Below are positions 1 through 8,468 of a DNA stretch of 64,000 nucleotides, piece after piece. Source of the stretch: Nannocystis punicea (GTDB lineage Bacteria > Myxococcota_A > Polyangia > Nannocystales > Nannocystaceae). The DNA lies in assembly GCF_026965555.1 (NCBI RefSeq), contig NZ_CP114040.1:12669501-12733500 (forward strand), given 5' to 3'. The notes beneath the pieces are model-generated. The model searched no databases, was not told the origin of the DNA, and saw only the letters and a program-made list of their open reading frames with translations. A program made the position numbers and the translations under genes. Within the stretch, counting starts at the first letter, position 1. Each line of letters opens with the position of its first letter.

Positions 1-1091
1 TTTCAGCGCTCGCAGGGCGTGGGGTCCAGATCATCGACCCGCGCCAGACCTACGTGGCGCCCGAAGTGCGCGTCGAGCGGATCCACGCAGGGGTCGTGCT
101 CCACCCGGGGACGCGGCTGCAGGGCGCGCGCACTTTTCTCGGCCCCGGCGCCGAGCTCGGGCGTGAGGGGCCGGTGGTCGCGGTCGACTGCGTGCTCGGC
201 GAACGCGCGCGCATCGACGGCGGCTACGCGGCCGGCGCGGTGCTGCTGCGCGGGGCCTCGGCCGGGTCGGCGGCGCACCTGCGCGAGGGGACGCTGCTCG
301 AGGAGGAGGCCAGCACTGCCCACGCGGTCGGGCTCAAGCACACGATCGTGCTGAGCTTCGGGACTCTGGGATCGCTGATCAACTTCTGCGACGCGCTGCT
401 CGCCGGCGGGACCTCGCGCGAGGATCACTCCGAGGTCGGCAGCGGGTTCATTCACTTCAACTTCACGCCGTGGGGCGTGCGCGGCGACAAGGCGACCGCG
501 TCGCTGGTCGGCGACGTGCCCCGCGGGGTGCTCCTGCGCGAGCGGCGGATCTTCCTCGGCGGCGCGGGCGGGATGGTCGGGCCGCGCGAGGTCGGCTTCG
601 GCGCGATCGTCGGCGCGGGCCAGGTGCTGCGCAAAGATGTCCCCGAGGACAGGTTGGTGGTGCAGCCGCCGCGCGCGGTCGACCAGGCGTTCGCGCCCGA
701 CTTCCTCGACGCCGCCGAGCCGCGGGCGCGCCGGCAGGTCCGCTACATCGGCCAGCTGCGCGCGCTGCTGGCCTGGTACCGCCAGGTGCGGCTGGCGCGG
801 GTGCCGGGCTCGCGCGCCGATGTCCGCGAGGTGCTGTCGGCGGCGAGCGAGACGCTCACGCTGTGCATCGCCGAGCGTGAGAAGCGGCTGGCGGCATTTT
901 TGAAGGAGCGCGGGAGGGGGGCGCCGACGCTCACTGCGCCGGAGCTGGCGTGCCCGCTGGCGATCGCGGCGGACGAGCCGTACGTCGATCACGTGGAGTG
1001 GGTCCGCGGGTTGGCGGAGAAGGACGTGTCGCGCTGCGTGGACTGGTTGCGCGCGGTCGAGGCGGGCGTGATCGCCGGGGCGGACGCGTAG
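1..1091 (+). CDS. GlmU-like UDP-sugar nucleotidyltransferase, C-terminal part (5' end outside window)
   Basis: The reading frame is open from the window edge (codons in phase with base 3) to TAG at 1089-1091, so only the C-terminal ~362 residues are visible. The first visible residues (GVQIIDP-T-V) are the linker that opens the left-handed beta-helix of GlmU-type proteins, followed by hexapeptide-like G-x-x-x-x-G turns. The stretch AGGTSREDHSEVGSGFIHFN followed by a TPWG motif, and the later IFLGGAGGMVGP, are typical of the UDP-N-acetylglucosamine pyrophosphorylase-like branch rather than of LpxA. A helical ~120-residue tail follows. A role in making a UDP-activated sugar for envelope synthesis is inferred; the pyrophosphorylase domain, if present, lies upstream. 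The gene's last ~80 bp are echoed twice just downstream. Confidence 0.75.
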   Translation, partial: SALAGRGVQIIDPRQTYVAPEVRVERIHAGVVLHPGTRLQGARTFLGPGAELGREGPVVAVDCVLGERARIDGGYAAGAVLLRGASAGSAAHLREGTLLEEEASTAHAVGLKHTIVLSFGTLGSLINFCDALLAGGTSREDHSEVGSGFIHFNFTPWGVRGDKATASLVGDVPRGVLLRERRIFLGGAGGMVGPREVGFGAIVGAGQVLRKDVPEDRLVVQPPRAVDQAFAPDFLDAAEPRARRQVRYIGQLRALLAWYRQVRLARVPGSRADVREVLSAASETLTLCIAEREKRLAAFLKERGRGAPTLTAPELACPLAIAADEPYVDHVEWVRGLAEKDVSRCVDWLRAVEAGVIAGADA

Positions 1092-1330
1092 CTCGCGGCT
1101 GGACCGAGCGTCGGCGCTGCGCGGGCCGCAGCGCGTCCGTGGGCTGGGGGAGGCCTTGTCGCGCTGCGTGGAGGGTCGCCGGCAGCTCGAAGCAGGCGTG
1201 AGCGCCCGCGCTGCGAGGGCCGCAGCACGTCCGTGGGCTGGCGGAGGACGTGTCGCGCCGCGTGGCGGAGTGGTCGCGCGGGGTCGAGGCCGTGATGTTC
1301 GCCGGGGCGGGGCTCATCGCCGACGACAGG
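1003..1330 (+). repeat. Three degenerate tandem copies of the end of the GlmU-like gene
   Basis: The coding end at about 1003-1084 (GTCCGCGGG-TTGGCGGAG-GACGTGTCGCGCTGCGTGG, then GTCGAGGCGGGCGTGATCGCCGGGGCGG) recurs at about 1133-1200 and again at about 1228-1318. GGGCCGCAGC/GCACGTCCGTGGGCTGG joins the copies. The copies carry substitutions and small length changes, so they are old or fast-evolving. No gene is visible between 1092 and 1436 apart from this array. Confidence 0.75.
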
Positions 1331-1436
1331 GCCACGCGTCAGTGCTGCGAGGAGGACGTCGCGCAGGGTCGAGCCGCGAGGTTAACTTTGGGACATGTCC
1401 GAAGGCGCCGAGGCCGTGTCGGCCGTATGCTCGGGT

Positions 1437-1934
1437 ATGCACGAGCGACCGAGTCGTGGGCTGCGGGTCCTGGTGGGGTTCGGGCTGTTCGGGGCGGCGT
1501 GGTGGTTCTTCGGCAACCTCTACGAGGAGGTCGTGATGATGCCGAACTTCCTCGTCGAGGCGCCGGTCAAGCGCGGGCACTGGCTCGGGTTCTTCACGGA
1601 GATGACGCCGGTGCAGTACTACTTGCCGCTGGGGCCGCTGGCGACGCTGGCGCTGGTGTTCGCGTGGCGGCGGGCGCGGGCGGAGGCGCCGGAGGTCGCG
1701 GGGGACCTGCGGGCCGCGGTGCTGGGGCTCGCGGGCGGCTGGGCGGTCTCGGCGGCCATCGTGCCGGGGATCAACCTGCGGCTGTTCGACCCGGCGCCGC
1801 TGGCGGACGAGCTCGTGCGAGCCCTGGCGATCCAGTGGCTGGCGCTCAACGCGGTGCGGCTGGGCTGCGTGGGCTTCGCCGGCGTGAAGGCGCTGGCGGC
1901 CTGGACGCGGCTGGCGGGCGACGCTCGGCGGTGA
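1437..1934 (+). CDS. Four-helix integral membrane protein, function unknown
   Basis: About 165 residues with four hydrophobic segments (near residues 10-26, 58-75, 95-115 and 135-155) and a conserved-looking loop NLYEEVVMMPNFL after the first helix. It vaguely resembles the DUF1772/anthrone-oxygenase-like small membrane proteins, but that is not secure. An upstream ATG at 1395 lies inside a GGACATGTCC repeat. The ATG at 1437 is preferred because a -10-like TATGCT (1426-1431) ends 5 nt before it. The final ~22 bp of the gene, with its stop codon, are repeated 80 bp further on. Confidence 0.6.
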   Translation: MHERPSRGLRVLVGFGLFGAAWWFFGNLYEEVVMMPNFLVEAPVKRGHWLGFFTEMTPVQYYLPLGPLATLALVFAWRRARAEAPEVAGDLRAAVLGLAGGWAVSAAIVPGINLRLFDPAPLADELVRALAIQWLALNAVRLGCVGFAGVKALAAWTRLAGDARR

Positions 1935-2014
1935 CGAGCAGTCGGCGGGCCTGGATGCGGCTGGTGGCTCACGACCATCGGGAGCGCGCCTCGGCGGGCG
2001 ACGCTCGGCGGTGA
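1900..2014 (+). repeat. Duplicated 3' end of the membrane protein gene
   Basis: GGCGGGCGACGCTCGGCGGTGA occurs exactly at 1913-1934 (the true stop) and again at 1993-2014. GCCTGGA(C/T)GCGGCTGG precedes it at about 1900 and about 1949. The intervening sequence is a degenerate extension. This is the same kind of terminal echo as after the GlmU-like gene. Confidence 0.7.
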
Positions 2015-2023
2015 AAGAGGGCA

Positions 2024-2050
2024 GGTCCTTCGGAGCATGTCCGGAGGACC
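2024..2050. terminator. Hairpin with RCATGY repeat at convergent junction
   Basis: GGTCCTTCGG (2024-2033) pairs with CCGGAGGACC (2041-2050), ten pairs with one G-T, across the loop AGCATGT. It sits between the convergent 1.4-kb membrane protein gene and lysS. Further CATGTCC copies follow at 2064-2070. A role as bidirectional terminator is inferred; there is no long T run. Confidence 0.5.
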
Positions 2051-2062
2051 ATGCCCGTTCGC

Positions 2063-3703
2063 TCATGTCCCTGCGGGCAGGCTCGGGGCCAGCAGCGACA
2101 GCGCGCGGGCGGGGCCGATGGCGGTGATCAGCGTGGTGAGCTTGGGGCCCTTGTCGCGGCCGATGAGGAGGTCGTAGACGACCGGGAGGAAGGTCTTGTT
2201 GTCGAGGCTGGTGCCCTCGCACAGCGACTTCATGGTCGGGACGAGGTCGTCCTCGCGGACCTCCTCGCGGCCGCGGAGGGGCGCGACGAGGCGGGCGAGG
2301 CAGGTGGCCTCGTCGGCGGTCAGCTCGCGGTGCTTGGGCTCGCGGCGGAGCTTGTAGCGGAACTCGTCGGGGCCCCACTCGGAGATCCAGTTCCACACGC
2401 AGCGGGCGCGCTGGCGGGTCAGGCGGCGCGACTCGTCGCCGACGACCTGGCCCGCCTCCTCGTAGTAGGCGACCGTCTTGTCGAGGTCGCCCTCGAAGAT
2501 CTGCAGCGTCATGCTGAGGTGGCGGAAGCCGGGCACGAACGGCATGACGTCGCCCTCGGCGATCCGCCGGTGGTCGACGCTGGCCAGCTGCATGGTGCGC
2601 TGGGCGACCAGGCGCGCCTGGGCGTCCTTGGCCGGCTCGACGCCGTAGGCGATCCGCCGCGTGCGGTCGAAGTTCTCGTAGAGGGTGATGACGTCGAGGT
2701 CGAAGCTGATCTGGAACTCGGTGTTGGGGCGGAACGAGACGAACAGCCAGCGCAGCACCTCGGGCTCGTAGATCTCGAGGCAGTCGGAGACCGTGACGAC
2801 GTCGCCCTTGGAGCTCGAGATCTTGCCGGCGCGGCCCTTGATCCGCACGAAGTCGTAGCCGACGTACTCGGGGGCCTGCCAGCCGTAGACGACGCGGACG
2901 ATGTCCTTGGCGGTGTCGAAGCTGCCGCCGGCGGTGCTGTGGTCCTTGCCGCCGGGCTCGAAGCAGACGCGCTCGTGGGCCCAGCGCATCGGCCAGTCGA
3001 TGCGCCACGGGAGCTTGAGGTTGCCGCCCTTGCGCAGGTCGACGTCGGCGGCGTGCTTGCACGCGCTGCAGTCGTAGTGGACCGTCCACTCGTCGACGAC
3101 GGCGAAGGCGAGGGTGTCGCGGCCGCAGTTGTCGCAGAAGCCCGACAGCGGCAGCCAGCCGTCCTCGAGGCGGGTGTTGGCGGTGGTCTTGTCGCGGACG
3201 TCGTTGAGGACGGCGCGGATGTCGGCGGCGTGCTTGAGGGCGAGGCGGATGCCGTCGGCGTAGGCGCCGGCGCGGTAGCGCTGCGACTGGCGGATGAACT
3301 CGGGGCGGATGCCCAGCGGCGCGAGGCTCTTCTCGAAGGCGGCGATGTTGTGGCCGGCGTAGCTGTCGTGCTCGCCGTACGGGTCGGGCACGGCGCTGAT
3401 GCTGCGGCGCAGGTTCTCGGTCAGCATGTCGCGCTTCGGCATGTCGGCCGGGACCTTGCGCAGGACGTCGAAGTCGTCCCACGAGTAGATGAAGCGGACG
3501 TTCGCGCCGCGGTCGCGCAGGGCGCGGGCGACGAGGTCGACGGTGATGACCTCGCGGAAGTTGCCGACGTGCACGACGCCCGACGGAGTGATGCCGGCGG
3601 CGACGGTGACGACGGCGACGTCCGGGTGCGCGGCGAGGGTCTTGGCGGCGGCCGCGTCGGCCCAGTGGTTGAGGTACGAATCGTGACCCGCTGCGGGATC
3701 CAT
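2063..3703 (-). CDS. lysS: Lysyl-tRNA synthetase, class I
   Basis: Charges tRNA-Lys with lysine. The 546-residue protein is of class I, not the common class II LysU/LysS type. It has a HIGH-type motif GITPSGVVHVGN at residues 37-48 (P-S-G-x-x-H-x-G-N) and a KMSKS-type loop KISSSKG near residue 297. Two CxxC pairs (CDNC and CSAC, about residues 189-215) fit the zinc-binding insertion of the family. Length and motif order match archaeal, spirochaete and alphaproteobacterial class I LysRS. The ATG at 3703 starts right before the conserved N-terminus. The 3' end (LPAGT, stop) runs into the RCATGY repeat block at the convergent junction. No class II lysS is visible in this window. Confidence 0.93.
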   Translation of the reverse strand: MDPAAGHDSYLNHWADAAAAKTLAAHPDVAVVTVAAGITPSGVVHVGNFREVITVDLVARALRDRGANVRFIYSWDDFDVLRKVPADMPKRDMLTENLRRSISAVPDPYGEHDSYAGHNIAAFEKSLAPLGIRPEFIRQSQRYRAGAYADGIRLALKHAADIRAVLNDVRDKTTANTRLEDGWLPLSGFCDNCGRDTLAFAVVDEWTVHYDCSACKHAADVDLRKGGNLKLPWRIDWPMRWAHERVCFEPGGKDHSTAGGSFDTAKDIVRVVYGWQAPEYVGYDFVRIKGRAGKISSSKGDVVTVSDCLEIYEPEVLRWLFVSFRPNTEFQISFDLDVITLYENFDRTRRIAYGVEPAKDAQARLVAQRTMQLASVDHRRIAEGDVMPFVPGFRHLSMTLQIFEGDLDKTVAYYEEAGQVVGDESRRLTRQRARCVWNWISEWGPDEFRYKLRREPKHRELTADEATCLARLVAPLRGREEVREDDLVPTMKSLCEGTSLDNKTFLPVVYDLLIGRDKGPKLTTLITAIGPARALSLLAPSLPAGT

Positions 3704-3904
3704 GGCGGGAAAGGTTGTCGCAGAAGCGCGGCGCGGCGAGAAGCCCCGCGGTCACGACCGCTGGTGACTTTGCGGCGGCGCGGCGCGAGGACGCTGGTGC
3801 GGAGCGCGGCGGCCGGCGCCTGTCGTGCTGCGTGCTCGCGGCGCGGCGGCCGGAGGCTCTGGTTCAGCGCGAGGCGCTCGCGCTGCACCAGAGCCTTCGA
3901 GAAC

Positions 3905-4744
3905 TCAGTTCGCGGCGGCCGGCGCGGGGCCGCAGCTGGCCTCGTCCTGGAGCGCGTTGGCCGCGTCGATCAAGGGCTGGCCGGCGCCCTTGCTGGTGTA
4001 GATCTTGGCGGCCTCGCCGATCAGGCGGCACGCCTCGGGCGTGTTCTTCTTGTCCTTGTAGCGGACCACGGCGGCCTGGCCCTCGAGCGCGCGGGCGCCG
4101 ATGAGCTCGTTGCCGGGCTGCTTCTCGACCAGGCGCTGGGCCTTGACGAAGGTCGAGGCGGCGGAGTCGAGCTCGCCGGGGTTGACGATCACGTTGTCCT
4201 CGCCGCCGAAGGCGAGGTTGATCTTGGTGTTGCCGTACATGACGAGGGCGAGGCCGGCGTTGGGGCCGTCCTTCTGGAGGTTGTAGGCCTCCTCGAAGTC
4301 GGCGGCCGCGCCCGCGAAGTCCTCGGTCTTGAGCTTGAAGGTGCCCTGGGCCAGCTTGGCGGCGATCTTCACCTCGGGGTCGCCGGTCTGCTCGGCCATC
4401 GCCTGGGCGTGGTCGGCCGGCTCCTTGGCGTTCTCGACGACGTCTTCGGCGAGCGCGAGCGACAGCCACGCGGCGCCGAGGCCCGAGGCGCGGGCCTTCT
4501 GCTTGGACTTGAGGTCGTCGACCAGCGGCTTCAAGCTCTCGATGACCTGGCTGTACTGGCCGGCGATGTACTTCTGCCGGGCCTCGGCGATGGCCGGCGG
4601 GTCGGGCTCGGCGGCGACGGGCGTCGGCTTGTCGCCGGCGTCGGTGGTGGTCGTGCCGTCGGACGGCGGCGGGGTGGTGTCCGCGGACTTCTTGCAGGCG
4701 GCGGTCAGGCTGAACGCGGCGAGGCAGACGAGGATGCGCTTCAT
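3905..4744 (-). CDS. Lipoprotein with TPR-like helical repeats
   Basis: Predicted 279-residue lipoprotein: basic MKR start, hydrophobic stretch and lipobox LTAAC with Cys17. A Thr/Pro/Asp-rich linker follows (to about residue 55), then helical A-rich repeats with TPR spacing (for example YIAGQYSQVIESLKPLV and AQGTFKLKTEDFAGAAADF). Presumably it is a scaffolding lipoprotein facing the periplasm; its partner is unknown. Its ATG overlaps the upstream gene's stop (ATGA), so it is the last gene of a three-gene operon with the membrane protein and the aspartyl-protease-like gene. Confidence 0.7.
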   Translation of the reverse strand: MKRILVCLAAFSLTAACKKSADTTPPPSDGTTTTDAGDKPTPVAAEPDPPAIAEARQKYIAGQYSQVIESLKPLVDDLKSKQKARASGLGAAWLSLALAEDVVENAKEPADHAQAMAEQTGDPEVKIAAKLAQGTFKLKTEDFAGAAADFEEAYNLQKDGPNAGLALVMYGNTKINLAFGGEDNVIVNPGELDSAASTFVKAQRLVEKQPGNELIGARALEGQAAVVRYKDKKNTPEACRLIGEAAKIYTSKGAGQPLIDAANALQDEASCGPAPAAAN

Positions 4745-5463
4745 TCGGTGGTCTCCTGCGGGGCCTGTGCGGGGGAGGGTGGGGAGGATACCGCCTCGGC
4801 GGCGGCGCGGACGGCAGTTTCTGACGCGGCGGGCGAATTCGGCCGGCTGTGGACGCGCACGTAGAGATTGCCGTCGCCGCCCATCGAGCCGTAGACGAGG
4901 CGGGTGGGATCGGGGTCGCTGCCGAAGCGCTCGGGTTTGAACCGACCGATGACCTCGACTTCGTCGCCGAGGTAGAGCCCCGTGCTGGCGACGCGCGGGC
5001 CGACCTTCTCCTCGGGGGCGATGACTTCGGCGTGGTCGAGGTTCTCGAGGGTGACGCGGCCGGTGCTGTCGGCGACGACGACGAGCTCGGCGGCGACGGC
5101 GGCGTCACGCGGGGCGCCGCTGCGGTTGCGCCACACGCACTCGCGCCCCGGGGCGCCGCCGAGGTTGCCGTCCGAGGAAGTGATGACGCCGCGGATCATG
5201 ATCGGCTGGGCGTCGGCGTCGGCGATCGGCGTGACGAGGCCGCGCTCGAGGGCGCGGCCGACGAAGCCGGAGAACTGCGGGTCGGTCTTGAGCGCGCCCT
5301 TGGGCATGCGGCGACCCTGCGGCTCGAGGTTGCGGGCGCTGCCGAGGCGCTTCGTCCGGAAGTTGCCGAGCATGTACACGAGGATTGCCACCGGGATCAG
5401 GACGGCGAGGACGACGTAGGACCACTCGAAGGTCGGGGCTGCTTCGACCGGCATGGCGATCAC
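4741..5463 (-). CDS. Single-pass membrane protein with beta-rich soluble domain
   Basis: 240 residues: an N-terminal transmembrane helix (about residues 14-34, YVVLAVLIPVAILVYMLGNF), then a domain of about 150 residues (IMIRGVIT-, ECVWRNRSGAPR-, GLYLGDEVEVIGRF-) and an Ala/Pro-rich tail. The motif run is reminiscent of GIDE-type domains of membrane-anchored proteins, but I could not confirm the family. The start is GTG 5463, which overlaps the previous stop (GTGA), or ATG 5454. It is the middle gene of the operon and overlaps its neighbours by 4 bp on both sides, implying coupled translation. Confidence 0.6.
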   Translation of the reverse strand: MIAMPVEAAPTFEWSYVVLAVLIPVAILVYMLGNFRTKRLGSARNLEPQGRRMPKGALKTDPQFSGFVGRALERGLVTPIADADAQPIMIRGVITSSDGNLGGAPGRECVWRNRSGAPRDAAVAAELVVVADSTGRVTLENLDHAEVIAPEEKVGPRVASTGLYLGDEVEVIGRFKPERFGSDPDPTRLVYGSMGGDGNLYVRVHSRPNSPAASETAVRAAAEAVSSPPSPAQAPQETTE

Positions 5464-6659
5464 CAGTAAGCCTCGGCGAGCGCGAGGGTGAAGCCGAGCT
5501 TCTCGTGGTCCTCGGCGATCGTCTTGCCCTCGACCAGCGAGCGACCGGAGCCGCCGGGCTCGATGCGGGCGATCGGCGCGCCGGCCATGCGCTGGCCGTC
5601 GGAGAAGTGCACCTCGGGGACCACGTTCTCGATCGCCACGGTGCTGCGGTTCTTCACCAGCAAGACCCAGCGGATCCGTCCGAGCCAGATCTCCGGCGAG
5701 CCCTCGACCTCGATCTGCACCGCCGGGTAGATGTCGTAGGCGCGGTTGGGCTGGCCCTCGTGCGGGCGCGGCAGCAGCTTCATGCGCTCGGCCTGGTAGT
5801 CCATCTCGACCAGGAACTCGCGCATGACGTTGAGCCCCAGCAGGCCCTGCGAGCGGTCGTTGGCGCAGCCGTCACACACCGAGACGAGCAGGCCCTTGAG
5901 CTCGATGCCGCCGAGGCGCAGCTTCGGCAAGTAGACCATCCGGCTCTCGCGCGGGCCGCTGGCGGTGTTGAACTGCAGCGTGGGCGCGTCGGGCGGGACG
6001 GTGAGGCCGAGCTTCGCGGCGGTCTCGGTGTGCACCGTGGTGAACGACGCGCCGGTGTCGAACAGGTACGGCAGGCTGAGTCGACCCGCGGGGCCCTCGA
6101 GCTCGACGCTCATGAGGATCGCGTTGCCGGCGGCCGAAAAAGGCACGGCGATCGCGGAGTTGGGCGCCGCGCCCGCGATGGCGGTGACGGGCGTGGGCGC
6201 GGACTCGCGCGCGCCGGCGCGGGGTGCGGCGGGGACGGGCGGGGCGAGGCGATCTGCGAGGCCGTTGCCCACCGCACTGAGGATCCGCGCGACCTTGTGA
6301 GAGTCGCCGAAGCGCTTGCCGGCGAGGTCGCCCTGCGCTCGCAGCGACTGGACGAGGAGGCCCGGGATCACCTGAGTGCAGAGGAGGATCGCGCCCAAAT
6401 TCCACAGCAGCGGCAGCCACATCATCGCCGCGGACAGGCGGCGGCCGTCGGTGCCGTACTTCCACACGGCGAGGGCGACGGGCAGGCCCAGAGTGACGAC
6501 GAACGCGAGGAGCCACAGCCACGGGGCGCCGACGCGGGCGTCGAGCTGAGCGGTGCGCGCGAGCGAAAAGTTGCACCACAGCGCGAACGGCACCACGAAC
6601 ATCGACGCGAGCACGAGCGCAAAGGCGCCGAGCGAGCTCAGCGCCGCGGACGCGCTCAT
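5460..6659 (-). CDS. Membrane-anchored retropepsin-like aspartyl protease
   Basis: The N-terminal ~120 residues hold three hydrophobic helices. The soluble part has the single aspartyl-protease signature LFDTGASFTTV with downstream hydrophobic-G motif SQGLLGLNVM, the pattern of retropepsin-like (TIGR02281/PerP-like) bacterial proteases that work as homodimers. A C-terminal beta-rich domain (residues about 310-399) is extra. The likely function is processing an envelope protein; the substrate is unknown. The start at 6659 (MSASAALS) puts the first helix near the N-terminus; an in-frame ATG at 6701 would add 14 polar residues. First gene of the operon with the two downstream envelope genes. Confidence 0.7.
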   Translation of the reverse strand: MSASAALSSLGAFALVLASMFVVPFALWCNFSLARTAQLDARVGAPWLWLLAFVVTLGLPVALAVWKYGTDGRRLSAAMMWLPLLWNLGAILLCTQVIPGLLVQSLRAQGDLAGKRFGDSHKVARILSAVGNGLADRLAPPVPAAPRAGARESAPTPVTAIAGAAPNSAIAVPFSAAGNAILMSVELEGPAGRLSLPYLFDTGASFTTVHTETAAKLGLTVPPDAPTLQFNTASGPRESRMVYLPKLRLGGIELKGLLVSVCDGCANDRSQGLLGLNVMREFLVEMDYQAERMKLLPRPHEGQPNRAYDIYPAVQIEVEGSPEIWLGRIRWVLLVKNRSTVAIENVVPEVHFSDGQRMAGAPIARIEPGGSGRSLVEGKTIAEDHEKLGFTLALAEAYW

Positions 6660-6751
6660 GGCCGGCCTGGCGTGCCTCGGTGCGCTGCGCGAAATGTTCA
6701 CTTGCAGATACTATCTCGAGTCAGAGCCGTGGGGGCCAGTGAAGACTGTCG

Positions 6752-6781
6752 TTGGATCCTCGCGGGGAAAACCCGTAGGAT
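6752..6781 (+). promoter_or_regulatory. Promoter TTGGAT-N18-TAGGAT
   Basis: -35 TTGGAT at 6752-6757, 18-bp spacer, -10 TAGGAT at 6776-6781. The -10 ends 12 nt before ATG 6794, so transcription would start a few bases before the codon. This argues against the GTG at 6782. Confidence 0.45.
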
Positions 6782-6793
6782 GTGGCGACGGGA

Positions 6794-7927
6794 ATGGCTG
6801 ACGCGCCGAAGCCTGCGAAGATCGCCACGTTCGGCGTGCGCTTCGAATCCTACGACGACTTCCTCGTGGAGTACACAGACAACCTGCGACGCGGGTTTCT
6901 GACGCTCCCGGGCGTGCGCAGCCTCGAGGTGAACCAGCCGGTGCGGGTCAAGTTGAGCCTGCCGAACCGCGCCATTTTGTACCTCAGCGGGACCGCGGTC
7001 GATCTCGGGGCCGACGGCGGCAAGGGCACGCTGATCCAGCTGGCCGCGTTCACGGCCGAGCAGGAGCGCATCTTCGGCCTGTGCGTGAACTCGGTGCTCG
7101 ACGCGTCGACGAGCCCCAAGGCGGAGCCGCCGCCGTCGCGCCCGCTCAACGTGCTGCTGGTCGACGACTCGGCCAGCGTGCGCACCGAGATGGCCGCGGC
7201 GCTGCGCGAACGCGGGCTGAACGTGACCACCGCCGACAACGGGCTGATGGCGATCTCCGCCGCGCTCAAGAACGAACCCGACCTGCTGCTCACCGACGTC
7301 GAGATGCCCGAGATGGACGGCTGGACGCTGCTGCGGATGGCCCGCGGCCGCAAGAAGCTGGCCCACGTGCCGATCGTGTTCCTGACCGCGCTGTCCGACG
7401 ACATGTCGCGGCTTCAGGGCTACCGCATGGGCGTCGACGACTACCTGCCGAAGAACCTGTCGCCCGACGAGATCGTCGCCCGCTTGCAAGGCGTGGTCGC
7501 CCGCCGGGCCGGCCTCGGCGCGGTCGAGAACCGCGGCCTGCGCGGCGACCTGCAGCACGTGCGCCTCGGCAGCGTGCTGTCGTTCCTCGAGGCCGAGAAG
7601 AAGACCGGCGACCTGCGGCTCGAGAGCGGGCAGGACAGCGCGGTGCTGCGGCTGGTGCAGGGCGTCCTGCGCGACGTGAAGAACCTCGGCTACGCCGCCT
7701 CGGCGATCGACCGCGTGTTCGACCTGCTGGCCTGGGAGGCCGGGCAGTTCGAGTTCTTCACGCTCGAGCCGAGGGAGCTCGGCGAGCTCTCGCTCGAGCC
7801 GCTGTCGGTGACCTGGCTGCTGATGGAGCACGCGCGCCGCGAGGACGAGGCCAACGAGAGCGCCCGGCTCGAGCGGCTGGCGAACGAGCGGCCCGGCCAG
7901 TCGGGGTCGTTCGACCAGGACCTTTAA
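6794..7927 (+). CDS. PilZ-like + response regulator receiver + DUF4388 (PATAN) protein
   Basis: 377 residues. N-terminal ~100 residues resemble a PilZ-type beta-barrel (GFLTLPGVRSLEVNQPVRVKL, NRAILYLSGTAVDLG). A receiver domain follows (LNVLLVDDSASVRTEM, phospho-acceptor Asp in LLTDVEMPEMDGW, then VFLTALSDD and the terminal Lys in DDYLPKN). The C-terminus is a DUF4388/PATAN domain (LQHVRLGSVLSFLEAEKKTG, LRLVQGVLRDVKNLGY). Such fusions are frequent in Myxococcota and are thought to adapt signalling to motility or social behaviour. Whether the PilZ part binds c-di-GMP is open, because the RxxxR motif is not obvious. Monocistronic with its own promoter. Confidence 0.8.
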   Translation: MADAPKPAKIATFGVRFESYDDFLVEYTDNLRRGFLTLPGVRSLEVNQPVRVKLSLPNRAILYLSGTAVDLGADGGKGTLIQLAAFTAEQERIFGLCVNSVLDASTSPKAEPPPSRPLNVLLVDDSASVRTEMAAALRERGLNVTTADNGLMAISAALKNEPDLLLTDVEMPEMDGWTLLRMARGRKKLAHVPIVFLTALSDDMSRLQGYRMGVDDYLPKNLSPDEIVARLQGVVARRAGLGAVENRGLRGDLQHVRLGSVLSFLEAEKKTGDLRLESGQDSAVLRLVQGVLRDVKNLGYAASAIDRVFDLLAWEAGQFEFFTLEPRELGELSLEPLSVTWLLMEHARREDEANESARLERLANERPGQSGSFDQDL

Positions 7928-7967
7928 AAAGGTCCTCGGGGGCAGGTCCTCGGGGACATGTCCATGT

Positions 7968-7991
7968 GGGCATGTCGCGGAGGACATGCCC
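7968..7991. terminator. Hairpin of RCATGY repeats at convergent junction
   Basis: GGGCATGTC (7968-7976) and GACATGCCC (7983-7991) form a perfect 9-bp stem with loop GCGGAG. Two further copies of GGTCCTCGGGG and GGGGACATGTCC precede it (7931-7963). The block lies between convergent genes. Confidence 0.55.
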
Positions 7992-8051
7992 CGAAAGCAA
8001 GAGCGCCCGCCGAGCCGGGCTCGGGGGCGCTCTGTCTGGAGGCGGCGCGGC

Positions 8052-8435
8052 TCAGCGGGCGGGCTTGCCCTTGCCGGCGGTGTTGGCGGCCTTGGGGGCC
8101 GAACCGTCGGTGGCGCAGGCGGCGTCGGCGATGTAGCGGCTGCCGGACTGGTAGGGCTCGGTGTTGAGGATCAGCAGGTTGCCGCCGTTCATGCCGCAGT
8201 GCTGCTTGGCCATGTCGACGGCCTCCTGCGCGGTGGGGGCCTTGCCGATGGCGGTGCCGAGCGTGGTGTAGGCGGTGTCGCCGAGGGCGTCCTTGTTGGC
8301 GACGGTCTTGACCTGCGAGGCCGGCACGCGCGCGCCGGTGCCGTTGCCCTTGAACTTGCCGGAGTAACCGCCGGCGCAGGCGCCCAGGGCCAGGGCGAGG
8401 GAGAACAGGAGGAGAGAACGCGAAGCTTTGCGCAT
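8052..8435 (-). CDS. Small lipoprotein, function unknown
   Basis: 127 residues with lipobox ALGAC (Cys20) after a basic N-terminus and Leu-rich helix. The mature part has few landmarks. Two Cys (in KQHCGMNGG and ADAACATDG) could form a disulfide, and the tail is Lys/Ala-rich. No family recognised. It is a single gene facing the PilZ regulator across a hairpin block. Confidence 0.6.
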   Translation of the reverse strand: MRKASRSLLLFSLALALGACAGGYSGKFKGNGTGARVPASQVKTVANKDALGDTAYTTLGTAIGKAPTAQEAVDMAKQHCGMNGGNLLILNTEPYQSGSRYIADAACATDGSAPKAANTAGKGKPAR

Positions 8436-8468
8436 GAGTGAGAGGCTCCGATGGTGCGAGTCGCCGCG

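Noticed and set aside
1314..3755. Very long open frames opposite or out of phase with known genes (for example 813 codons over lysS and 937 codons on the plus strand at 2.05-4.86 kb)
   Set aside because: At ~70% GC stop codons are rare. The frames have Arg/Ala/Pro-rich nonsense composition and overlap clear genes (class I LysRS and lipoprotein operon).
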